Positions 51,720-60,525 are shown, counted from the first letter of the stretch. The stretch is DNA of 64,000 bases from UBA10649 sp965278945 (GCA_965278945.1 OZ257128.1:434001-498000), one strand, 5' to 3'. The notes: generated from the letters alone by a model not told the origin. Made by a program: numbers and translations.

Positions 51720-51948
51720 CGCTGCCATGATCGTTAATGACGAGGCGGTTAACTAAGCCTTCGCGGAGAAGAGCAATCCCGGCCCCCGCTCCGCCAGCGT
51801 ACGGTTTTACATACGTGCAGTTGCGAACAGCTAGTTCTCCGATGAGGTCTCCGAAGAGCCCGGCGAGTGCGGCTTTGCCACCTGGGTAGCGCAGTGGGGA
51901 CATGGGTCCGTAGCGCCTTTTAGCGATAACCCGGACCGGCGTTGTCAC
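51720..51948 (-). pseudogene. Remnant of a Dam-type adenine methyltransferase
   Basis: The leftward frame contains MSPLRYPGGKAALAGLF and VKPYAGGAGAGIALL, the AdoMet-binding start of D12-class N6-adenine methylases, then NRLVINDHGSD. The homology then stops, the frame runs into unrelated sequence, and the catalytic DPPY region is absent. Only about 65 of roughly 280 residues remain. ATG 51903 or GTG 51948 may be the old start. It marks the scarred left edge of the mobile element. Confidence 0.65.
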
Positions 51949-52146
51949 GTCGCCACCACGGCCGTCGATGCCTGGCCTTGCGCCGCCCGACCGAGTGGCC
52001 GCGGGCAGAAGCGTGTCGGACCGTCCTGGCTCCGAACGCTGTCAGGACTCACGGCGCGACCCTAATGACACCCGACTCGCCTCAGGAAGCGGAGTCGTGA
52101 ATCCCCGGAATGCGCGCCACCAAGGGGTGCGCGGCGTTGGTTGGGT

Positions 52147-52163
52147 AACGCGAGGATCGCGTT
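52147..52163. promoter_or_regulatory. Inverted repeat upstream of the relaxase, possible oriT
   Basis: AACGCGA-GGA-TCGCGTT is a perfect 7-bp inverted repeat about 175 bases upstream of the MobF gene, where oriT regions usually lie. The surrounding 51949-52337 stretch (389 bases) has no other gene that I can support. Confidence 0.35.
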
Positions 52164-52337
52164 CGCTCGCTGCTGGCGGGCGCTCTCGCGGAAGGTCCGG
52201 GACATGACTCAGGACGACGGCAGTACGGAGCAGTACGAGAGCAGCTGGAATGCAGGCCCAGAACAGAAGACGACCACCGCAGCGAGTCGATCAGATCGAC
52301 CCATCCGTAGGAGCAGCCCACAGCCCAAGGGCTCATC

Positions 52338-55300
52338 ATGCAGCGGACCTATTACTCATCCGGCTTGGAATCCGGATTCTCGGTGGTCCCGGTGACCGTG
52401 CACACGAAGGTCACGAGCATTGCGCACACCGCTGCGGGGATGGGTCAGGTCTGGTATCGGGTTACCGGCGCGACGGGGGTGGGCAATCGGCAGGTCGCGT
52501 ATCGAGTCGGGGTCGGTGCTGAGGATGTCAGGCGGGTGCGTTTCGTCGGCGCCGGAGCGACAGCGGATTTGGTGGGTTTTCGTCCGGGGGGTCTGGTGGG
52601 CGGTGAGGCCGATCTGGTGCTGATTGAGCGCGCGTTCTCGGGCGAGTGCCTGACGCGGGGGGTGAAGACTCAGCGGTCGCGGTTCGCACGTGTCCCAGGT
52701 GAACCAGTGCACGTTGCCGTGACTGAGGCCTTGGCGGCCGCGGGCCTGGATCCTCGCGTCGTGTTCACGTCGCGTGACGCGGGCACGTGGTGGCGCGCGG
52801 TGGTGCGCGCGGCGGGGTCGGGCAGGTCGGTGTCGTTCCTGACTGCGGACGGTGTGCTGCGCGCGGTCGGTCGCGCAGGCGGCGTCGTCGACGGCGACGT
52901 GTTGCGCGGCGGGCTCGGTCAGGTGGCCCGGGAGCGCGTCACCGGCGTGGTTGCGGTGGGTCGGGTCGGGCTGGACGCGGTGACTCAATTGGACCTCGCC
53001 GTCCTCGAGGTTGAGTTGCTTAGCGACGTGGAGCTCGGGGAGCGGGTGTGGACGGGGGCGCGGGAGGCGGCGTCGCGGCATGAGCCGGTCGGCAATGCCG
53101 GCTACGAGCTGACGCTGACGCTGCCGAAGTCGTTCAGCCTCTATGCCATCACCGGCGACGCGGACCAGCGAGGTGACTGGTTGGATGCGATGGAGGGTGC
53201 GGCGACCCGGGCGCTGGAGCGCCTGATGGCCGAGGCAGGGTTTTGCTCCACGGGACATCGCGGCGACGGAGAGAATGTCACGATCGTGCCCGCGGATGGG
53301 TGGGCGGGGTTCATCGCTACCGAGATCTCCTCCCGCGCCGGCGACCCGCACCTGCACGTGCATTGCACGCTGCCGAACATCCTGGTCGGCCGCGATGGTG
53401 TCGTGCGGACGATGGCCGATGGTGGTCGCGAGCTCATCATCAACGCGCCACGGTTCGCCGCGTGGGGCCAGGCGTTCGTCGTGGAGGAGGCCGCTGCGCG
53501 CGGGCTTATCCCCGGGGCGTGGTTCCACCCCGGTACCGCGCAGTGGGAGGTCGGTGGTTTCACTGACGAGACCATCGTCGCGTTCAGTCGCGGACGGCGG
53601 GCTGTCCTGGCCGAGGAGGACGGCAGCGACGACGCATCCCCGAGAACGGCGAAGGCCCGATCGTTGCGCCAAAGGCAAGCCAAGGGTCGAGTGACGGCGG
53701 CGAAGTCCGATGAGCAGCCGACGTGGGCGCAGGTCCAGGCGGCGGTAGGTGCGCGAGCCGCTGAGCTCGGTGTGGATCTGACAGCCGAGCGGCACGGCGA
53801 CGGCTCTGGCCGCTTCCTGCAACCGGATGAGTGGACCGACGCGAATTGGGTCTCCTGGGTGGAAGGCGTGGCGTGCCAGCACGAGTCGGTCACGAGCCTC
53901 GCGAAGATCCGATCCATCGTCGACCTCGCCACCGCCGCTCTGCCCGACGCCGAACGCCTGCGCATTGCCCGACTGGTCGTCGACGACGGGTTCGTCCGTG
54001 GACACGAGTCCCGCGACCGCGGCATGCGCACCGGCGGGCAGCAGTGGGTTTCCCGCACTGCGCTCGACGCCGAGTCGCGACTGCTCGATCGCATGACGGC
54101 CAGCGCAGGCAGGCTGCCGCAGTTGACGTGGCGCACGCGCTCGGGCGTGACACGGTTCGAGGCCGAGCGCGGCTGGCAACTCAGCGGCGAGCAGTGCGCG
54201 GCTGTCGAGGCCATCGTGGACGGCAGCGCCCCGATCACGCTGATCTCCGGCGTCGGAGGGTCCGGCAAGACCAGCGTCCTGGCCGCCGCCCGCATGGGCC
54301 TGGCGGGCGAGCGGTACTCGATGCTCGTCACCTCCACCGCTACCCGCGCGGCCTCCACCGCCGGGCACGAGTCCGGGGCACCGTGGATGAACCTGACCGC
54401 GCTGATGCACCGCATCCAGTCCGGTACTCGCGTCCAGGCGAGCATCATCGTCGTGGACGAAGCCTCGATGGCCGACGTCTCCACGATCGCCCGGCTGGCG
54501 GACTGGTGCGCGGATACCAACCGCCGCCTGGTGCTGCAGGGAGACCACGCGCAGCTCCGCGCTGTCGGAGCCGGTGACGCGTTCAACGTCCTGTGCCGCG
54601 AGTTCCCGGATGAGGTTGTCCGGCTGGAGACCAACCAGCGGCAGCGCACCGACATCGGCAGGATCATCGCGGCTGCCTTGCATGCGCGCTACGTGGACAC
54701 CGCGTGGGACGCGATCACCGCCGACAACGCTGTGCTGGTTGCCCGGAACAGGGAACACAAGCTCACCCTCGTGGCGGATGTTGTCGCACGGGAGATCGCC
54801 GTCCACGGGGCGGGCCAGGTCACCTGCGATGCGGTGACGAACATCGAGGTCGACGAACTCAACCAGCGCATCCATGACCAACTCCTCGCGAGGGGAACCC
54901 TCGACCCCGACAAGGCCATCACGTACCGCACGCCGGCCGGTGACCGGGCCCTCGCGCCCGGCAGCGTCTTGCGGGTCACCGTTCCCGCGAACCACCGCGA
55001 CCCGAGTCAGCGACTCGTCCGCGGCGAGCACGCCACCGTCGTCGATCCCGGTCGCGACCGAGTTCGCATTCAGTTCGACGACGGCCGCGAACGATCGATG
55101 ACCCCGCGCGCGCTCCTGCGCCACCTGGACTACGCCTACGCCGGCACCACCCACAAACTCCAAGGCCAGACCAGCAGCGTTCACGTCGCAGCACTCCAGC
55201 CGGCGAAGGACGCGGCGAGCATGTATGTCAGCGCCAGTCGAGGCCGCGACCGAACCATCTTCGTCGCGGACGCGCGCGACTACCTGACCGACCGGGAACT

Positions 55301-55475
55301 TCGAGCCGCGACAACCTGGGAGCCGCGCGACCTCGACGACGAAGTACTTGAGCGAGTCCACCAGGCCCTGACCCGGCAGCCCGAGCGGATCGATTCACCA
55401 CGCGAACACCTACGACCGCAATGGACGCACTCAGGACCGGGAGCGCCATCTTCCGGGATCGCGATGGGTTCGTGA
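52338..55475 (+). CDS. MobF-type relaxase-helicase (TrwC/TraI family), atypical active site
   Basis: This 1045-residue protein has an N-terminal TrwC relaxase domain: GYELTLTLPKSFSLY (about 255) and the metal site SRAGDPHLHVHC (about 335). A RecD/TraI-like helicase follows, with Walker A GVGGSGKTS (about 640), VVDEAS, LQGDHAQLRAVGAG and a C-terminal YAGTTHKLQGQT motif. The usual metal-ligand His before SRAGDP is replaced (FIATEISSRAGDP), while the Gln before LHxH is His. The double Tyr near the N-terminus is reduced to single Tyr residues. AAGGG favours ATG 52338; GTG 52392 (VTVHTKVTSI) fits family N-termini better. Confidence 0.88.
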   Translation: MQRTYYSSGLESGFSVVPVTVHTKVTSIAHTAAGMGQVWYRVTGATGVGNRQVAYRVGVGAEDVRRVRFVGAGATADLVGFRPGGLVGGEADLVLIERAFSGECLTRGVKTQRSRFARVPGEPVHVAVTEALAAAGLDPRVVFTSRDAGTWWRAVVRAAGSGRSVSFLTADGVLRAVGRAGGVVDGDVLRGGLGQVARERVTGVVAVGRVGLDAVTQLDLAVLEVELLSDVELGERVWTGAREAASRHEPVGNAGYELTLTLPKSFSLYAITGDADQRGDWLDAMEGAATRALERLMAEAGFCSTGHRGDGENVTIVPADGWAGFIATEISSRAGDPHLHVHCTLPNILVGRDGVVRTMADGGRELIINAPRFAAWGQAFVVEEAAARGLIPGAWFHPGTAQWEVGGFTDETIVAFSRGRRAVLAEEDGSDDASPRTAKARSLRQRQAKGRVTAAKSDEQPTWAQVQAAVGARAAELGVDLTAERHGDGSGRFLQPDEWTDANWVSWVEGVACQHESVTSLAKIRSIVDLATAALPDAERLRIARLVVDDGFVRGHESRDRGMRTGGQQWVSRTALDAESRLLDRMTASAGRLPQLTWRTRSGVTRFEAERGWQLSGEQCAAVEAIVDGSAPITLISGVGGSGKTSVLAAARMGLAGERYSMLVTSTATRAASTAGHESGAPWMNLTALMHRIQSGTRVQASIIVVDEASMADVSTIARLADWCADTNRRLVLQGDHAQLRAVGAGDAFNVLCREFPDEVVRLETNQRQRTDIGRIIAAALHARYVDTAWDAITADNAVLVARNREHKLTLVADVVAREIAVHGAGQVTCDAVTNIEVDELNQRIHDQLLARGTLDPDKAITYRTPAGDRALAPGSVLRVTVPANHRDPSQRLVRGEHATVVDPGRDRVRIQFDDGRERSMTPRALLRHLDYAYAGTTHKLQGQTSSVHVAALQPAKDAASMYVSASRGRDRTIFVADARDYLTDRELRAATTWEPRDLDDEVLERVHQALTRQPERIDSPREHLRPQWTHSGPGAPSSGIAMGS

Positions 55476-55516
55476 CGCTGTCCGGCGGCGCATGTCCGTG
55501 GAGGTGTTTCGCATCC

Positions 55517-56290
55517 TCAGTGCGGCGCGCTGAGAATGCGGAGAGTGTCCTGGCCGGCGGTGCGAAATGGCTCATCCAGCGCAAGCCATGCTGGGTGGCG
55601 AGCGTCGGAGAGCTCAACGGCAAGGTGCACGATTCGCTTGCGGTCGCTTCCTGTCAATCGGTGGAGCTCAGCGTCATGGTCGGTGATGCATGCGGCGAGA
55701 ACGGCCGCGTCCTGCAGGTGCCGGTCGCGGTCGCGGGTGTCAGCAACGTGTGCCGCGCCTTTCAGCACGAGTGCCCCGAGTGCGTCCGGGACACTGATCG
55801 AGCAGGTCTGGCCGTTGCCGCTGTCGATCTCGTAGATGATCGTCCGTTGAAGTGCCTGCGTGCCCCCGTCTACCTCGAACATCGGCCGTCCGGAAAGCCG
55901 TTGCCGACTGCGTGGCGCTGCATGATCGGCAGCCATCACGTCGATCTTCTCTACACCCAGCGAAGACTCGCGTTCGTAGCGGTAGTGAGGGCTGTCCTTC
56001 CGCCGAGGGTCGGCCGGCTCGCGAAGCGTGTATCCGAGGTTCGTGATGCGCGTGTGGGCTTCCGCGGCGACGGTCGTGTTGATCTCGATGTGGAGCAGGA
56101 CGTCGACGTCGTCGGTCGGACGAGTCACGGGAATGCCATGAGCAAGTGCGTGTGCCTGGACCATCACGCCGCCGACCAGAGTCCAGTTGTTCGTGGGAAA
56201 TGCGCGTGCGAGTTCGAGCACGTTGGGCCACGGATGCGTCCAACCGCCAGGCGGCGTGGCTAGCTGGACGCGGCGGCGCTCGTCAGTCAT
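55517..56290 (-). CDS. AbiEii-like nucleotidyltransferase toxin
   Basis: This 257-residue protein has a nucleotidyltransferase core: WTLVGGVMVQAHAL (GG loop) and TRPTDDVDVLLHI (DxD metal-binding pair), followed by a helical domain. Toxins of the AbiEii/MenT class transfer nucleotides to tRNA or other targets and stop growth. Its start overlaps the antitoxin-like gene as ATGA, the classic order with antitoxin first. It may stabilise the mobile element or resist phage. Its activity is inferred from fold motifs only. Confidence 0.78.
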   Translation of the reverse strand: MTDERRRVQLATPPGGWTHPWPNVLELARAFPTNNWTLVGGVMVQAHALAHGIPVTRPTDDVDVLLHIEINTTVAAEAHTRITNLGYTLREPADPRRKDSPHYRYERESSLGVEKIDVMAADHAAPRSRQRLSGRPMFEVDGGTQALQRTIIYEIDSGNGQTCSISVPDALGALVLKGAAHVADTRDRDRHLQDAAVLAACITDHDAELHRLTGSDRKRIVHLAVELSDARHPAWLALDEPFRTAGQDTLRILSAPH

Positions 56291-56967
56291 GCCGACATCG
56301 CCAACCGTGTCCTGAGCAACGCAAGTCCAGCAGAGCGCTCGCGCACGTCCAGGGACTCCGCGAGGTCCAGAGCGACGACCACATCGTCCGCCACGCCTCC
56401 TACGGCGTTCCAGTTGTCGGCCACCCGCAGGGTGACGTTGCCTCCCGCATCGTCGGCCAAGTGGTAGCGATCAACCAGATGTCGCACGGTCTCACGGTCG
56501 ACGTATCCGTCCACGGCGTCGCGCTGGGCCGAAGCAAGGCCGAAGAGCCCGGCCACATCGCGACGAGCGTCGACCGCCGCCGAACCCGTCAGCGTGACCG
56601 ACTGTCGAATCCGATCAAGGAACGAGCTCGACGCTCGGTAGCGCCTGACTTCGGCCCGGCCGGATGTCGCTCGCACGAGGTCCTCGGCATCCATGTGGCG
56701 AAGCCTCGATCGCAGTCGAGACCGCTGCGTCGACTCGAGCCGCTTGGTTTGCCCGTGGGTCAACAGCTCGATCGCCGCGAGGATCGTCTCGGTAGACCAT
56801 GGGCGCCCACGGCGCGCTCCCCGACCATGTAGTCGGTGCACCGAAGCCGCGTCGATCAGTGCAACCCTGCCGACAGTCCCCACCTGCGTAAGTTCCCCCG
56901 AGTTCAGCAGTCTTTCGACCTGCCGCACGCCGATGCCCAGCTGCCGAGCTGCCTCAGCGCTGGTCAT
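56287..56967 (-). CDS. AbiEi-like antitoxin/regulator with helix-turn-helix
   Basis: This 226-residue protein begins with a short helix-turn-helix segment (TSAEAARQLGIGVRQVERLL, about 2-45) and continues as a mainly helical domain of the kind found in AbiEi-type antitoxins. It should repress its own operon through the inverted repeat at 56991-57020 and counter the nucleotidyltransferase. AGGTG lies 5 bases upstream of ATG 56967, which is preferred over ATG 56988. It overlaps the toxin gene by 4 bases. Confidence 0.7.
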   Translation of the reverse strand: MTSAEAARQLGIGVRQVERLLNSGELTQVGTVGRVALIDAASVHRLHGRGARRGRPWSTETILAAIELLTHGQTKRLESTQRSRLRSRLRHMDAEDLVRATSGRAEVRRYRASSSFLDRIRQSVTLTGSAAVDARRDVAGLFGLASAQRDAVDGYVDRETVRHLVDRYHLADDAGGNVTLRVADNWNAVGGVADDVVVALDLAESLDVRERSAGLALLRTRLAMSA

Positions 56968-56990
56968 CTGGTCACCTACCACGGTCATGT

Positions 56991-57020
56991 CATAAATAGT
57001 CGCATGAGCGACGTATTATG
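56991..57020. promoter_or_regulatory. Inverted repeat, likely toxin-antitoxin operator
   Basis: CATAAATAGTCGC, a 4-base spacer and GCGACGTATTATG form an inverted repeat with 10 of 13 matching pairs just upstream of the antitoxin gene. TAATAC within the right arm is a good -10 for the leftward operon, so a bound antitoxin would block it. It is also near the upstream side of the Xis gene at 57109. Confidence 0.5.
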
Positions 57021-57108
57021 CCAAGTCCCTGGCTGGTTGTGACGCTGCATCCGCTGCCCCCGGCGCCAAACTTGCGAGGCACCGGCACCCTCGCGGCGTT
57101 GGTAGGAC

Positions 57109-57408
57109 ATGAGCAGCGAACAAGCGAGTGTCGAACCTGGTCGCGTCGTTCAGGAGTGGCTGAGTACGGCCGACGCCGCGCGGTACCTGGGCCTGACCTC
57201 GCACCGCATCCGCGCCGAATTCGCCGCGGGCCGTCTGCCGGGAAGCCGCCTCGGCTACCGAACCTTGCGCTTTCGACGCGAACACTTGGACGCGGTCATG
57301 GATTCACTCATCGTTCCCGCGCAGCGCCCGAACCCTGCGCCGTCTGGCGGAGTCGCTGGGCTCGTGCCGCACAAGCGTCGCGGCATCGCGCACACCTGGA
57401 CGTCCTAG
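57109..57408 (+). CDS. Excisionase-like helix-turn-helix protein
   Basis: This 99-residue protein has the winged HTH pattern of Xis/MerR-type DNA-binding proteins: LSTADAARYLGLTSHRIRAE followed by a wing with LPGSRLGYRTLRFRREHLD. It is convergent with and overlaps the integrase stop by 4 bases, a common arrangement of xis and int. It would direct excision of the element and may regulate it. Confidence 0.78.
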   Translation: MSSEQASVEPGRVVQEWLSTADAARYLGLTSHRIRAEFAAGRLPGSRLGYRTLRFRREHLDAVMDSLIVPAQRPNPAPSGGVAGLVPHKRRGIAHTWTS

Positions 57409-58700
57409 TCCTGGTCCGATGCGTGAACCTTCGCACCCATGGCCGCAGCCTTCTTGGCCCGCTGACCCGAGGAGAGCTTGCGCTTGCTACCCATCACGAT
57501 GTCCATACCTTCGGGTGCATCGGCGGCCTCCACCCCGTCGAACATCACGCCGACCGCGGACGCCGTCTCGGCAGCCCCGGAGTCCATAACGTGCGCGTAG
57601 ACCCGGAGCAGCATCGCTGGATCGTGGCCGAGGCGTTGCGCCACACGATTGACCGGCTGGCCCGCCTCCAGCAGCCACGTGGCGTGGGCGTGACGCAGGT
57701 CATGGATGCGCGGAACGAACGACACCAGTCCCTGCTCCCAGGCCGCCAGCACCACCGGGCGCCAGTAGCGGTGGTGGAAGTTATTGCGCCGGATCGGGTT
57801 GCCGTACTCGGTCTGGAATATGAACGCTTCCTGCTCGCGGTCCTTGACCAGCGGGCGCAGCGTCTCCGCCAACCCACCATCGACAAAGATCGTGCGCTTT
57901 CCGCGATCCGACTTGGGCGGTCCGATCTCAAATCGACCCTCGATCGCCGTGTCCTTCCATGCCTGCTCCACGATTATGCGCGGGGGAGTTGCGTCCAGAC
58001 GCATGTGTCGGACTTGGATCGCGGTGGCCTCGCCCCATCGCATGCCGGTGAGCCCGAGAGTGAGGATGAGCGGTCGGTAACGCTCGGGGACCAGTTCGAC
58101 GAGGGTCACGAACTCCTCGTGAGTCAGCGACTCCTGAGGGCTACTCGAGCGCTTGATCGGTGCTGCCCCCCGAGCTGGGTTCGATGGGATATCCCCGTCG
58201 CGGACGGCGAGTTCGAGCGCCGCGGAGACGAGTGCCAGCGTGTTCGAGACTGTCTTCGCCGACAGAGTCCCGCCCTGCTTGGACGGCCGTTCCTGCAGCC
58301 GACGTACCCACGCCAGCACGTCCGAGTGACGCACCATCTCGATCGGCGTCGCGGCCAAGATGTCCGTCGGAGGCAGGTAGGCCTCGACCTTGCGGCGGTC
58401 GCGTTGCAACGTTCCCGCCGAGCGCCGGGTGTTGAGTTCCATGTGGCGGTCAACCTGATCGCGCACAGTACGACCGCTGCGCAGGGCGACGAACCCCTGC
58501 CCCTTGACCCAGCCAGGTGGCCATTCGTTCCTGTGCGCCTCGACCAGCAGTTTGAAGCGTCGGGCCTCCTCGGCCGGGTCGTTGCTGCCGTCGGGGGCCA
58601 ACGCGAACGTTTCGGAAGGCTTGCGCCCTCGCGCATCACGCCACTGGACTGTGTAGCTCGTGCTGCCGTCGGACAACTCCCGGGCTGCGATCCAGGCCAC
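57405..58700 (-). CDS. Tyrosine-type site-specific integrase
   Basis: This 431-residue phage-type integrase has an arm-binding N-terminus, a core-binding helical domain (about 75-180) and a catalytic domain. The active residues are Arg in LTGMRWGEAT, HDLRHAHATWLL (HxxR with the second Arg), LGHDPAMLLRVYAHV with the His and the nucleophile Tyr. The GTG at 58700 is preceded by GGGAGGAGG at good spacing and is preferred over GTG 58721, which falls inside an inverted repeat. It lies 110 bases from tRNA-His, its likely target. Confidence 0.92.
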   Translation of the reverse strand: MAWIAARELSDGSTSYTVQWRDARGRKPSETFALAPDGSNDPAEEARRFKLLVEAHRNEWPPGWVKGQGFVALRSGRTVRDQVDRHMELNTRRSAGTLQRDRRKVEAYLPPTDILAATPIEMVRHSDVLAWVRRLQERPSKQGGTLSAKTVSNTLALVSAALELAVRDGDIPSNPARGAAPIKRSSSPQESLTHEEFVTLVELVPERYRPLILTLGLTGMRWGEATAIQVRHMRLDATPPRIIVEQAWKDTAIEGRFEIGPPKSDRGKRTIFVDGGLAETLRPLVKDREQEAFIFQTEYGNPIRRNNFHHRYWRPVVLAAWEQGLVSFVPRIHDLRHAHATWLLEAGQPVNRVAQRLGHDPAMLLRVYAHVMDSGAAETASAVGVMFDGVEAADAPEGMDIVMGSKRKLSSGQRAKKAAAMGAKVHASDQD

Positions 58701-58713
58701 AGTTCCTCCTCCC

Positions 58714-58763
58714 GTAGGCACGGCGTAGGCGGGATTCCGGGGATCTGCCTACGCGGTGCCTAC
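58714..58763. repeat. Inverted repeat next to int, possible integrase arm site or operator
   Basis: GTAGGCACGGCGTAGGC (58714-58730) and GCCTACGCGGTGCCTAC (58747-58763) are reverse complements at 16 of 17 positions, and each arm itself repeats GTAGGC. They sit between the integrase start and the tRNA, where attP arm sites or an int operator would be expected. Confidence 0.55.
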
Positions 58764-58810
58764 ACGAGAGTAGCCCACCATCTAAAACTGTTGGGATTAA
58801 ACGGCATTTC

Positions 58811-58887
58811 GTGGGGTGAGTGACGGGACTTGAACCCGCGGCCACCTGGACCACAACCAGGTGCTCTACCAGCTGAGCTACACCCAC
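58811..58887 (-). tRNA. tRNA-His (GTG anticodon)
   Basis: On the minus strand the acceptor stem GTGGGTG pairs with CACTCAC, the D-arm GCTCAGCTGGTAGAGC is intact, the anticodon stem-loop CTGGTTGTGGTCCAG has anticodon GTG, and the T-loop is GTTCAAG in a CGGG/CCCG stem. The discriminator is C, the CCA end is encoded (58811-58813) and a G at -1 (58887) is present, both features of tRNA-His. The integrated element adjoins its 3' end. Confidence 0.96.
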
Positions 58888-58972
58888 CATGGCACGCATC
58901 GACTGCATGACATCCCACGCAAGCGCGGGAGCGCGAGTCTATCGAAGGTCAAGTCCGAGCGCGGAGCGGGCC

Positions 58973-59587
58973 TTAGGAAGGCAGGTCGCTGACCGAGTGG
59001 AACTCCCCGAGTGCCGCGGCGGTGGGCGAGTCCGGGCCGGGCTGGGGCACGAACACGGCCTCGCGGTAGTAGCGCAGCTCGGCGATCGAATCGCGGATGT
59101 CACCGAGCGCGCGGTGGTTGCCCTTCTTCTCCGGGCTGGCGAAGTACACGCGCGGGTACCAGCGACGGACCATCTCCTTGACGCTGGAGACGTCGATGAG
59201 GCGGTAGTGCAGATAGCCATCGAGCTCGGGCATGTAGCGGGCGAGGAACCCGCGGTCGACGTAGACGCTCGACCCAGCGAGCGGCGCCTTGCGCGACTCG
59301 TCGACGTGACTGCGTACATAGGCGAGAACCTGCGCCTGCGCGTCCTCCAGCGTGGTGCCGAACGGGATCTCCTCGATGAGCCCCGACTCGGTATGCATGT
59401 TCACGACGATGTCGTCCATCGCGGCCAGAGGCGCGTCGTTCGGCTTGATGACGACGGTGATCCCGGCGTCGAGTTCGGTCAGGTCGCCCTCGGTGACGAT
59501 GCACGCGATCTCGACCAGCTCATCGGAATTCGGGTCCAGCCCGGTCATCTCGCAGTCGATCCACACAAGTCGATCAGCAGTAGCCAT
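58973..59587 (-). CDS. orn: Oligoribonuclease
   Basis: This 204-residue DEDDh exonuclease degrades 2-5 nucleotide RNAs, including pGpG from c-di-GMP turnover. The catalytic set is clear: VWIDCEMTGLD (first Asp and Glu), a middle Asp in SVYVDRGF, and KKGNHRALGDIRDSI (His and last Asp). It is the core gene on the far side of tRNA-His. Its presence is relevant to the GGDEF/EAL genes, which make the substrate precursor. Confidence 0.95.
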   Translation of the reverse strand: MATADRLVWIDCEMTGLDPNSDELVEIACIVTEGDLTELDAGITVVIKPNDAPLAAMDDIVVNMHTESGLIEEIPFGTTLEDAQAQVLAYVRSHVDESRKAPLAGSSVYVDRGFLARYMPELDGYLHYRLIDVSSVKEMVRRWYPRVYFASPEKKGNHRALGDIRDSIAELRYYREAVFVPQPGPDSPTAAALGEFHSVSDLPS

Positions 59588-59622
59588 GCCGTAAGCCTAT
59601 GAGTGCGGACGCGGTCGCGAAG

Positions 59623-60525
59623 TCACGCGGCGTCCGGCGGGAGTTCGGGCCGGGGGATGACGGCGACGGGGACGGTCGACTTGTGAAGAACGCCGTTGCT
59701 CACCGAGCCGATCAGCGCCCCGATCGCGGGGCCGTGCCCGCGGGTGCCGACGACGATCATCGCCGGGTTCGGCGAGGCCGTGAGCAGGGACTGCACCGGC
59801 GGCCCGTGGACCAGGTGCTCCTGCACGTCAACGTCGGGGTACTCGTCGCGGAGCCCGGCCAGGACCTCGGCGGACAGCCGGATCTCCTCGTCGGCCACGT
59901 CGGCCAGGGGGACGGGGACGGGGCCGTCGGGGATGATCAGCAGGTCATACGAGGGCACGTCCCACGCGTGGACGGCGACAACGGTCCAGCCGAGGCGGCT
60001 GGCCTCGTCGAACGCGAAGGCGATCGCGGACTTTGCCCCGAGCGAGGCGTCGATGCCCACGACGATGTCCTTGGCGCCCGCCTCGGGAAGCTGGCGAATC
60101 GTGACGACCGGGCACAGCGCGTGCGCGGCGACCTGGGCGGCAACCGATCCGAGGATGAGGCTGGCGAAGCCCCCGTGACCACGCGAACCCACGACGACGA
60201 CGTCTGCCGTCTCGGAGGCCTCGAGCAGCACCCCGCTCGGGCCACCGACGGTGACGACGGTCTGCACGTCGAGCGGACTGAGCTCATCCGCGAGCTCGTT
60301 GATCTGGGCGCGGGCCTGTCCCTCCAGGGTGCCGAGCATGTCCGGTCCCGGGCCAATGCCCGCGCCCAGGCTGCCGGCCGTGACGGTAGGCAGCAGCGCG
60401 TGGACGATCGTCAGCCCGCGACCGCGCAGGTCCGCCTCCGCGGCCGCCCAGTCGACGGCGACTCTCGAGGCGGCCGAGCCGTCATAGCCGACAACAACGC
60501 GTCCGTCGAACTTGTCAGTAGCCAT
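59623..60525 (-). CDS. Tandem universal stress protein
   Basis: This 300-residue protein consists of two UspA domains (about 8-145 and 155-295). Both carry ATP-binding loops of the G-x2-G-x9-G(S/T) form: GSRGHGGFASLILGS in the first and GTRGHGPAIGALIGS in the second. Tandem Usp proteins bind ATP and act in dormancy or stress in actinobacteria. ATG 60525 directly precedes the first domain; the frame is open further upstream but without protein-like sequence. Confidence 0.92.
   Translation of the reverse strand: MATDKFDGRVVVGYDGSAASRVAVDWAAAEADLRGRGLTIVHALLPTVTAGSLGAGIGPGPDMLGTLEGQARAQINELADELSPLDVQTVVTVGGPSGVLLEASETADVVVVGSRGHGGFASLILGSVAAQVAAHALCPVVTIRQLPEAGAKDIVVGIDASLGAKSAIAFAFDEASRLGWTVVAVHAWDVPSYDLLIIPDGPVPVPLADVADEEIRLSAEVLAGLRDEYPDVDVQEHLVHGPPVQSLLTASPNPAMIVVGTRGHGPAIGALIGSVSNGVLHKSTVPVAVIPRPELPPDAA

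Larger units (their letters stand above)
51949..58813. mobile_element. Integrative mobilizable element beside tRNA-His (left end approximate)
   Basis: The segment holds a MobF relaxase, an AbiE-like toxin-antitoxin pair, an excisionase and a tyrosine integrase, ending against the 3' end of tRNA-His. It carries relaxase and integration genes but no visible FtsK/TraB coupling ATPase, replication gene or mating-pair genes, so it would be mobilised by another element. I could not find a second copy of the tRNA 3' end, so the left boundary is set by gene content only. Confidence 0.55.

Noticed and set aside
52356..55361. A 1001-codon open frame antisense to the relaxase
   Set aside because: Long antisense frames are common opposite GC-rich genes; it shows no domain, while the plus strand has relaxase and helicase motifs.
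57018..58823. A 601-codon frame antisense to the integrase
   Set aside because: No domain is recognisable, and the integrase catalytic residues are on the other strand.
58822..58886. A second tRNA overlapping tRNA-His
   Set aside because: Only one cloverleaf can be drawn; the opposite strand lacks paired arms.
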